Shown: positions 27,172 through 36,600 of the stretch, piece after piece
How positions within the stretch are numbered: position 1 is the first letter of the stretch
Layout of the letters: the number at the start of each line of letters is the position of its first letter
From: Desulfobacterales bacterium
Lineage (GTDB): Bacteria > Desulfobacterota > Desulfobacteria > Desulfobacterales > JAIPEE01
DNA length: 64,000 nucleotides
Direction of reading: 5' to 3'
Assembly (NCBI GenBank): GCA_021737275.1
Contig: JAIPEE010000011.1
Span: forward strand, 23,385 to 87,384
Notes under the pieces: model-generated
Database searches by the model: none
What the model saw: the letters and a program-made list of their open reading frames with translations, nothing else
Told to the model about the DNA's origin: nothing
Position numbers and translations under genes: made by a program

Positions 27172-28758
27172 TTATGTGTCATCCATCCATGGGTTTTTAG
27201 AAGATACCTGTAAAATTTCATTTTGAAAATCGTCAGAACAGATTAAATCTCTGACATGTTCAATCTCTTCATTAAGGGGTCTGTCTTCATTCAGCTTTGG
27301 AAAAACAGTTCTCACTTTTTCAAAAAGTTTTTTATAGCCTTTACCCATCACCGTATCATCGTTTCGTAATTCAGCCGCCTGGACAAGGGCCATTGTTTCA
27401 ACCGCGGCAATTTTCCATGCCATCGGCAGTACTTTTTTTGTGTATCGGGCGGCGGTCATTCCCATGCTGACAACATCCTGATTATTACCATTGGTGGGAA
27501 TACTCTGTATCGAGGCCGGTGCAGTCAACATTCTGGCTTCAGCGGCAAGTGAGGTTGCCATAAGCTGACATCCGGCCATGCCTGAATTCAGGCCCGGATT
27601 TGCCCCTGTGAGCATAGGCGAAAGGCCCTGGGAATACCGCCAGTTCAAAAGCCGGTCTATCTGGCGTTCGGAAAGAAGAAGCATTTTTACGATGGAGAGG
27701 CGTAAATAATCGGCCGCAAATGAAATCTGCTGGCCATAAAAGTTTCCGCCATGAATTACAATCTCTGTTTCGGGAAAAATAAGGGGGTTATCTGTTGATG
27801 CATTCAATTCACAGGTAACAACCTGTTCAACGTGCCAGACAACATCCTGACATGCCCCCAGAACCTGGGGCGCACAACGCATGGAATAGGGATCCTGAAT
27901 CTCTATTCCCTCTTTTACCGGCTTTTCTCTCATACCCCAGTGATGATTGTTAATCTCTTTTTCATACCGTTCATGAGTGCAAAGATATTCGGCCATACGC
28001 TTTGCAACCGATATTTGACCTTTATGGCCCCGGGCTCTGTGGAGCTGCCCGCATAAAACTTCAGGCTCGCCATACATAACCTGAATCAGGCATGAGGACA
28101 GAAATTCATGAAAATTCAAAAGTTTTTGAACATCAACAACAGCAAGGCTCATGATACCTGTCATGGCCGAAGTACCGTTTACAAGGGCCAGCCCCTCTTT
28201 ACTTTTTAACTCAATCGGTTTGAGGCCGGCTTTTTGAAGGGCTTCAGTTGCCGGCAGGCGCTCACCTTTGTATTTTGCCCATCCGATACCTGAGAAAACT
28301 CTTGCCATATGGGCCAATGGTACAAGATCGCCGCTGGCACCAACTGATCCTTCTGTTGGAATTTCAGGCAACAGCCCTTTTCTTAACCCATTCAGGATAT
28401 TTTCAATGACTTCTACCCGTATACCGGAGTATCCCTTTGCCAGCGCATTTACGCGTGATACCATAATGGCACGGGTCTCTTCTTCTGAAAACAGGTCTCC
28501 CTGGCCGGTCGAGAGATGGTGCAATAAGTTTACCTGATGTTCTTTAAGTGCCTCTTCCGACACGCGATAACCGGATAACGGTCCAAATCCTGTGTTAATT
28601 CCATAAATCGTATGGGCGTTGTTTACAAAACGATCCACCAGATTGCGAGATAATTGCATTCGGTCGCGGGCATCGGTTGTCAGTTCAAAATCAGCATTAG
28701 TATATGAAATGTCATAAACATGTTGCGGTAAAAGATTGTTTCCGTCAATTTTTATCAT
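27172..28758 (-). CDS. Aromatic amino acid ammonia-lyase, probably tyrosine ammonia-lyase
   Basis: The 528-residue enzyme belongs to the HAL/PAL/TAL family. The self-made MIO cofactor comes from A141-S142-G143 in GASGDLVPLAH; IYGINTGFG holds the catalytic Tyr. At the specificity site the sequence reads NLLHHLSTG, so the deciding pair is His81-Leu82. His-Leu is known from tyrosine ammonia-lyases, whereas histidine ammonia-lyases have Ser-His. It therefore probably makes p-coumarate and ammonia from tyrosine. As the first gene of the operon it would supply an aromatic starter, as in flexirubin-type clusters. AGGAA lies six bases before the ATG. Confidence 0.87.
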   Translation of the reverse strand: MIKIDGNNLLPQHVYDISYTNADFELTTDARDRMQLSRNLVDRFVNNAHTIYGINTGFGPLSGYRVSEEALKEHQVNLLHHLSTGQGDLFSEEETRAIMVSRVNALAKGYSGIRVEVIENILNGLRKGLLPEIPTEGSVGASGDLVPLAHMARVFSGIGWAKYKGERLPATEALQKAGLKPIELKSKEGLALVNGTSAMTGIMSLAVVDVQKLLNFHEFLSSCLIQVMYGEPEVLCGQLHRARGHKGQISVAKRMAEYLCTHERYEKEINNHHWGMREKPVKEGIEIQDPYSMRCAPQVLGACQDVVWHVEQVVTCELNASTDNPLIFPETEIVIHGGNFYGQQISFAADYLRLSIVKMLLLSERQIDRLLNWRYSQGLSPMLTGANPGLNSGMAGCQLMATSLAAEARMLTAPASIQSIPTNGNNQDVVSMGMTAARYTKKVLPMAWKIAAVETMALVQAAELRNDDTVMGKGYKKLFEKVRTVFPKLNEDRPLNEEIEHVRDLICSDDFQNEILQVSSKNPWMDDT

Positions 28759-28840
28759 AAAGGTTCCTGTTTATCGATAGTGTAAAAAATCTAACAATAC
28801 AGTTAGTTATAAAATAACTCCAAAATCCTGAAAACATTTA

Positions 28841-28869
28841 ATAAAAAATTAATACGGCATAAAAGTCAA
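28841..28869 (-). promoter_or_regulatory. Possible promoter of the minus-strand lipid operon
   Basis: Read on the minus strand, TTGACT (28869-28864) is a five-of-six match to the -35 box; 17 bases on, TTTTAT (28846-28841) is a four-of-six -10 box. About 80 bases of leader separate it from the ammonia-lyase start. A short palindrome AGTTATAAAATAACT at 28804-28818 lies in that leader and could bind a regulator. Weak motif evidence only. Confidence 0.3.
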
Positions 28870-28905
28870 GATTTTTTTAAACCGGAACAAGTTTGGAGGC
28901 ACGGT

Positions 28906-29185
28906 ATGGATAAGATATTAAATGTATCCGATAATATTCTGAATTCAATTTTTAGAGGTGGTCTATAATGAGTTTGTGCCGGTTGCTTTTAATGTGCATG
29001 CGACGTTCATTATCATTGCTATCATTTAAAAACGATTTATCCCTCAGGAGCGGGTCAATATAAGTAATCACTATAAATGATCTCACCCAAAGGCGGCCCT
29101 GGTTCCGGAGCCTGTTATTGAGAAAAAAGAGAAAATTCCTTCTCCCGGGAAAAAGATTCCTTTTGTAAACTTTATGAATATTTAA
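28906..29185 (+). pseudogene. Possible decayed small gene
   Basis: GGAGG at 28895-28899 sits six bases before an ATG that opens a 20-codon frame ending in TAATG. After a frame change, a coherent-looking frame runs from about 28965 to 29185 with only two stops: it contains a hydrophobic stretch (VAFNVHATFIIIAII) and ends in a Pro/Lys-rich tail (LVPEPVIEKKEKIPSPGKK). This looks like a small membrane-anchored protein broken by a frameshift and two stops. I recognise no family. It could equally be chance in noncoding DNA. Confidence 0.25.
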
Positions 29186-29503
29186 TTATACCTGTTTTAT
29201 TTCAATATTAAGGGTGTTGTATGAGAAGTATTAGATGAAAAGCAAAGCAAAAATCATACTTAAGTAGTATTGACGACAAGGAATATGTTCGATATGTGAC
29301 ATAGAAAAGTTGTGTCTCTCATATCTTATCCAAAACAAGTTGTATCCAAGAAGTAAATGGTTTTAAAACCATCGTGAAGTTGTCGTTTGGGCTATTTAAG
29401 TGATTCGTATGGCAAAATGTCAATTCGCCAAAGAATATATTTTTAGCCCGGCTTATATATGAATGAGTGCTGAATCCATAATATCTCAATAAGGAGAGTT
29501 AAA
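29186..29503. other. Intergenic leader region before secreted-protein genes
   Basis: No gene seen. A perfect 16-base palindrome, ATGGTTTTAAAACCAT, lies at 29357-29372 and might be an operator. AGGAGAG stands seven bases before the ATG of the next gene. I looked for a cyclic-di-GMP riboswitch pattern and did not find one. Confidence 0.4.
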
Positions 29504-30622
29504 ATGAGAAAAGTAATTCCGATTTTTTTTATATGTTTCATTGCAGTTGTATTTCTGATTTCAGGCATCAGTTTTGCCGGCACACTGGCAGTAATGAACA
29601 ATAATGAATATCTGCAGGGTAATGCCTCAGACGGTACAACACCGAATAATTTAATCGCTAAAGATGATCAGGAGCGAACCGCCATAGTGACAGAATCCGG
29701 CAGGCCCATTGTTTTTAAAGATGGTTCAGATGAAAATATATTTATTGACGGAGATGGTAATGTGGGTATTGGCACAACAACACCAGGTGCCATTTTGGAT
29801 ATTTCAAAATCTATTGGTACTGGTAGTAATGGCGTGGAATTAGATTTTGATTTTAATACTACAGGCGGATTTCCAACAGGTCTCAGTACAATGGTAAATT
29901 TAACTGGGAACTTTTCTTGTTTATATGGACATAACGCAAGTGCATCTTATGATGGATCTGAATCAGTCGGTACTATGATCGGCATTTATGGATATGCCTC
30001 AGCACGTGGAAGTGGTGCTACCGTACCACTTGTATATGGCTTAAGGGGAGAAGTCAATTACAGGAATTCAAATGTGACAACAGCAGTTGGTGTTTCCTCA
30101 GAAATATCTCGTAGCAAAGGTACCGGATCTTTAGAAAATGCATATTGTTATGTTGGTGATCTTTCATATACAGGCGCGACAAATAATTGGGGTGTCTATA
30201 TATATGGGGATGATAAAAATTACTTTTCGGGTAAGGTTGGAATTGGAACAGAGACACCTCAATCAAAATTAGATGTTGCCGGTAAGATTACAGCAACTGA
30301 GATGGATATTGCCGGTATCATCAAAGCTGAAGAAATCATTGTGGAGACTCCCGGTGCAGACGTTGTATTTGAAGATGATTATAAACTGGCTTCTCTTGAA
30401 AGTGTAGAAAATTTTATCAAAGAGAACAAACACCTGCCGGAAATCCCATCTGCAAAAAAGGTTCAGGAAAATGGTATGCCATTGTCCGATATGGTTACCG
30501 GACAGCTTCGGAAAATTGAAGAGCTCACACTTTATCTGATTCAGATGAACGAAAATCTTCAGACGAAAGATGACACCATCAAAAAGCTTGAGGCAAGGTT
30601 GACTGCGTTGGAAGCTAAGTAA
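29504..30622 (+). CDS. Secreted tail-fibre-like protein
   Basis: A 372-residue protein with a signal peptide (VIPIFFICFIAVVFLISGISFAG is hydrophobic, cleaved after Ala-Gly). Two repeats, GNVGIGTTTPGAILDISKS and KVGIGTETPQSKLDVAGKI, are the phage-tail-fibre-type trimer motif. Between them lies a beta-rich segment. The C-terminal 90 residues (VFEDDYKLASLESVENFI, then KHLPEIPSA, then a coiled coil rich in Leu/Glu/Lys) closely follow a pattern common in Bacteroidetes surface proteins. It probably forms a trimeric surface fibre. The first of two signal-peptide genes 71 bases apart; lateral origin is possible. Confidence 0.8.
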   Translation: MRKVIPIFFICFIAVVFLISGISFAGTLAVMNNNEYLQGNASDGTTPNNLIAKDDQERTAIVTESGRPIVFKDGSDENIFIDGDGNVGIGTTTPGAILDISKSIGTGSNGVELDFDFNTTGGFPTGLSTMVNLTGNFSCLYGHNASASYDGSESVGTMIGIYGYASARGSGATVPLVYGLRGEVNYRNSNVTTAVGVSSEISRSKGTGSLENAYCYVGDLSYTGATNNWGVYIYGDDKNYFSGKVGIGTETPQSKLDVAGKITATEMDIAGIIKAEEIIVETPGADVVFEDDYKLASLESVENFIKENKHLPEIPSAKKVQENGMPLSDMVTGQLRKIEELTLYLIQMNENLQTKDDTIKKLEARLTALEAK

Positions 30623-30693
30623 AATAATAAACGATTATCAGATAGTTTTTTCACTGTCGGTTAGATATAAAATACCCATTAGAGGATAAAGCT

Positions 30694-33600
30694 ATGAAAA
30701 AAAGCATACTTTTATGCGCACTTTTACTGATTGCCGGTATGTTTATGATGTTGACAGGAGCTCAGGCGAATCCATTAACTGGTACTTTGGATAGCGGCTC
30801 CTATACTTCAGATACCGACATCACTACAGATGAAACAGGCGGATGTATTATCCCTGCTGATCATAATGTCCAATTCGTTTCTAATGGGAAAATTATACTT
30901 AAGAACGGGTTCCATGCTCAACGCGGCAGCAAGCTCAATACATATCTGAATCCAACAGACCTTAATGATGTTGACGAAGATGGCATGCTTGATTCATGGG
31001 AATTTATACATTTCACAGACATTGGTATTGCAGCGCTACCCGGTGATGATTATGACGATGATGGTTTTAATAATAAGCAAGAGCATGATATGGGGACCAA
31101 CCCCAATAAGAAGACACCGACAGTGACTATTAGTGCGGATCCTGAGCTTCTTGTAACAGGCAGAACAACAACATTGAGATGGTCTTCCATCAATGCAGTT
31201 TCTGCAACACTGGTAACCAAATACGGCAATGGGTCTGTAAAAAGTACAGAAAGTGTTGATACAAATGGATCTATGGTAACTGATCCTCAATATAGTGATA
31301 TGATCTATGAAATTTCTGTTTTGAGCGAGTCTTCAGAATCAGCAACAGATAGCTTAGCCGTCAGGTTCCCTGAACCGGAAATTGAGCTTTATGCTGATCC
31401 TGATCCATTTTACCTTGGTAATTCTACAACACTTTACTGGAATATTAATTATGCAAGTTATGCGGCTTTGCACGTTAAAGTTGGAGATCGATATGAATTA
31501 ATTAATGAAATTGATTCAATGAATGGATCCATTCCTGTAATAATAGATAAATCAACAGAATATCGTATATATGCAGGCAATGTTGAGAATTTTGATCGTA
31601 AATATTTGACTATAAATGTCTTAAGGCCGCCTAAAATAATATCCAATCCGACAACCATTTTATCCGGTGAGACGGCAACATTGAAATGGGATGCTACCGG
31701 CGCTGACACTTGTATAGTTGAGCCAACACCGGGAGGCAATGTTAATCCGGTTGGTGAGTTTTCTGTGGTGCCAACCTCCTCAACAACTTATACAATTACT
31801 GCAACATACGGTGCTGAGGAAGTCAGTGCCACTACAATTTTGAATGTGGCTGAGGTGATACCTCTTAACGTTCCTTCGGACTTTGCTACAGTACAAAGCG
31901 CTATTGATTCGGCATCTGACGGTGATTGGGTGCTTGTCGCTGATGGAACCTATACAGGTACGGGCAATAAAAATATTGATTTTCTCGGTAAGAAAATTAC
32001 TGTCCGATCAGAAAATGGACCGGAAAACTGTATTATTGATTGTGAGTCAGATGGACGTGGATTTATATTCCAGAATAGTGAATGGTCGAATTCTGTAGTA
32101 TCAGGTTTTACAATAATAAATGGATATGCTGATAAAGGTGGGGGCATATGTTGTCAGACGTCGTCCCCAACAATTGAAAACTGTATCATTACAAATAATT
32201 CTGCTTCAGAAGATGGGGGCGGTATCTATTACCGGGCTATAGATGCCATGCCGGATGCAACATATCCAGAAATTCGAAAATGTATTGTTAAGTATAATAT
32301 TGCCGATGAAAACAATGACACTTCATATGGCCAGGGAGGAGGTATCTATCTTGACAATTATGATACGGATTATCGAATAACATTATCAGCCTGTGATATC
32401 AGCAACAATATCTCAACTTCCAATGGTGGCGGTTTGAAAATTAGCGGAGATGTTGATGTTATTAATTGTATGATAAATCAAAACTATGCATCAGGTGCTG
32501 CAGGTTTTTATTCAACGGGAACATCCAGTGTTATTAATATTATTAATTGTACTATATTTGATAACTTGACTGATAATCTAAGTTCATGGTTTGGCTGTGT
32601 TTTTAATAATGAATCTATTTATATGACAATACGAAACTCTTTGATTGGAATTGATTACTCTTATTCTATAGGAGAAAATGTTCATCTCTGGTCTTCTGCC
32701 GGGGGAATACAATTTCATTATAGCGATGTTTTCAATACATCTATTGTTGATGGTGATTATGGTGAAGGAAATATTAGCACTGTGCCGTATTTTATTTCTA
32801 GCTATCGAGATGATGACGAAGACTATCATCTTTATACCTCTATATCTTCAGGCACTTGGGCAGGTAACTACGCTGTTGATAAAGCCGCATATATTGATGC
32901 GCCGCTCACAGACATAGATGGAGACTTCAGACCACAGGGCGTAGGTATAGATATCGGGGCCGATGAATATGTTAAGATTGCAGAAGTTGATTTTACGGCC
33001 AGCTCAAACTCTATTCAAGAAGGTGAAACGATCACGCTCGCATGGCAAACAACTATTGTTGATTCATGCAAAATGCGATCTATAACAAATGATAAATGGA
33101 AGACCAATTATGATAGTATCGATGTTAATGGGACAATGGAAGTCTCTCCTGATGAGACAACTACTTATTATCTGGAAACATATAATGCAGTTTCAGAAGA
33201 ATGGTATCCTGTCACCGTTTATGTGGATGAAGCACCCAATATCATTTTTTCTGCCGATATCAACAGTATTTTCACTGGAGAATCAGTAACCCTTTCATGG
33301 GATGTAACGGATGCTGATTCTGTCAGTATTGATCATGGTGTTGGAGATGATCTGAACTTAAATGATTCAACAGTTGTATCTCCAACGTCGACGACCACTT
33401 ACACACTCACAGCCAATAAAAATGGTATTCCGGAAACAGCCTCTTTGACAATAATTGTAACTGATCCTGTACCGGTTATCAGCTTTTCTGCCAATCCGGA
33501 TAAAATTCATAACGGAGAGTCTTCGGCCCTGGAGTGGAATGTAACGAATGCCGATAGTGTCAGTATTGATAAGGGAGTCGGGGACAATCTGTTGTTAAAT

Positions 33601-36600
33601 GATACAGCAACTGTATCTCCGATCTCTACGACCACCTACACGCTTACTGCAACAAGTCCGTATGGCCCTGAAACAGCTACTGCAACAGTATATATTGCAC
33701 CGGAAATCACTTTTTCTGCAGATTCGGTTTGTTCATTTGCAGGAGAGAACGTGACACTCTCATGGGATGTGGCCAATACGGATACGGTAACCCTTGATCC
33801 TGGTAATATTATTGTCGATAGTACAGGCATAAGAACGGTAACACCATCAGTTAAAACAACATATACATTAACGGCTGTTGGCCCTGGCGGTACGGAACAA
33901 AGTGCAATTACAGTCGTATGCGATGATGAATCTACAATTGCCGAACAGGTATTTCTGGAAGCAATCAACCGGGCAAGACAAGATCCGGAAGCGGAAGCAT
34001 TACGTCTGGGTATGGATTTGAATGAAGGATTGCCTCCAGGCACAATTAGTAGTGAGCCCAAACAACCGCTTTCATTCAACAGCAGCTTACTGCTTGCGGC
34101 AAGATGTCACGCTCTTGATATGATTAATCAGGATTATTATGAACATAATTCATTGGATGGCCGTACACCTTCTGATCGTGCGATTGAATTCGGATATCCA
34201 TCTCGATATGTTGGAGAAAATATAGCGCTCAGTGATACAATAGATCCTGAAGCTCAAACAATGCTGAACTTGCATGATGTGCTTTTTATTGATGCGGGTG
34301 TTGACGGGAGAGGCCACCGATTAAGTGTTTTAGATGATATTTATAAGGAAGTCGGAGTCGGTATTTCAAAAGGTTATGACAGTGTGTATCTGAATGATGA
34401 TAACTATAAAATGACATGTGATTTTGGAACTTCATTTTATGATTCAAAACTAACTCTGCTCGGCGTTGTTTATGATGATCAAAATGCCGACAGCTTTTAT
34501 ACCGCCGGTGAAGGAATAGGGAATATTGAAATAAAAATTCTTGAAACCGGAGAAACAGTTACAACAGGTTATGCAGGCGGATATGATATCCATCTGTTAC
34601 CCGGTGATTATACCATTCAGGCATCTTTACCTGGTGGGCAGGCTGTGAGAAGACAAATAAGTATTGGAAACAAAAACATAAAAGAGGACTTTATCATAAG
34701 TGAATTTGCCATGTTGTCACCACAGGTCAGTCTGGTTGCTAAGCCTGGTTATATTTTAGATGGTGATTCCGCCACACTGGTATGGAACTCTGTAAGTGCT
34801 GATTCCTGTTCTATTGAGCCGGGTGGGTTTACAAATCTTGATCCAAACGGTTCAATTGATGTAGCTCCTGCCGGCACTACAACATATACAATAACGGCAA
34901 CAGGCACAGGAGATTCTACTTCACAGGCTGAGACCACGGTAACAATTTCTACAGCAGTACCTACTGTAAGCATAAGTGCAGATCCAACGCATATTCAATC
35001 CGGTGATTCAGTATTGTTATCATGGATATCTGAGAGTGCCGCGTCCTGCAGTATAGAGCCTAATCCGGGTATAGGGATAGGGGACAGGTTCGGAGAAATA
35101 TTAGTAACATTAACTGAAACCACTACATATGAAATTACTGCTACAGGCCCGTATGGCACATCAGTTCCGGCTACCGTAACTGTTTATGTTGTGGATGAAG
35201 ATACTGCTATCCTGAACGGGAAAGTCACTGATGCTTTAGACGAGTCTTCTTTGGATGACGCAACCGTAACAGTAACCGATGCTGATAAATTGCAAACAGT
35301 AGAAACGTTTTCAGATGGCTCCTACGTTGTGCCCGGTATTACCCTGGGGCAAGTTGAAATAACAATCAGCAAAGCAGGATACAACTCTGTTGTTAATGTA
35401 ATCGGTCTTTCAGGTATTGGACTCAATACACTGGATTTTGCGCTGTATAGTGATACTGCTGTTGCAACCGTCAATGGCATATTTACCAATGCAGCAACTT
35501 TGCAGCCTGAACCGGGCGTGACAATAGAAGTGGACGGCACGTGTATTTCAGGCGTATCAGGAGCAGACGGCACCTTTACATTAACTGATGTACCGATGGG
35601 AACTCAGTTGTTTCATATTACAAAAGATGATTTTGCTGATTATTCCCTTGAATATGATATCAATGAAGATCCATTTCAAATGGATCTTGTATATCCGACA
35701 TCAATGGGTATCGCATTTCCTGATACAATTAATACCGATGTAACCGGATATGTTTATGATGCAATGGCAGGTAAGCCTATTGCCGGGGCTATTGTAAAAT
35801 TAGCCAAATCACCAACTCATACCATAACAACCGACCAGGATGGAAATTTTGCATTGTCTGACCTGCCTGAAGGTTCCGGTATTTTCACCGCAATGGCAGA
35901 AAATCATGTTGCTATATTTAAGAACCTTTCAATTATTAATGGCGGGGCAGATACGTTTAGTTTCAGTCTGCCGCCAACAACAAAAGGAACTTTAGAGGGC
36001 ACCATAACGGATGCAGTTTCAGGCGAGCCGATACCATTTGCGGAAGTATCACTCGGTGAACACAGTATGCTCGGTGCAATGACCGAGGCAGACGGTACTT
36101 ACGAGATGATTAATGTCCCGGAAGGTACACATACGGTTTACATTACCCATCCTGCGTATGAAAGTGTAACCGTTGATAATGTTAGTATGACCGACGGATC
36201 GACTGTAACGCTTGATATGATTTTGACTCATAGTCCGGTAACCGGATCCCTGGAAGGTACAATTACGGATAAGGATTCCGGTGCTCCCGTTGCAGGTGCG
36301 AATTTGGAAGTTGACGGAACGGGTATAACCACTACCACTGACAGCGGCGGATACTATTATCTGGCAAATCTTCCCGCAGGTCTGGTAAAAATATTGATTA
36401 CCAATGCATCCGGTTATGACGATACTTTCAGAACCACACCTGTTATGGCCGATGAAAATGGAATAACACCTACTGTAACAACAGCGGATTTTAAGTTGGA
36501 TGTTTTTGACCCAGCCCCGCCGGATTCTATTTCGGTAGAAGTCACTGCTTCAGAAGGTGGTATTATTGAAACACCGGATGGCCGGTTTGCAGCCGTTATT

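Noticed and set aside
29161..29503. Cyclic-di-GMP (GEMM) riboswitch before the secreted-protein genes
   Set aside because: GEMM elements often precede such genes in this group, but the conserved core and paired arms could not be found.
33636..34079. 147-codon minus-strand frame
   Set aside because: Antisense to the Ig-like and CAP domains of the giant gene; Val/Ser-rich shadow of repetitive coding DNA.
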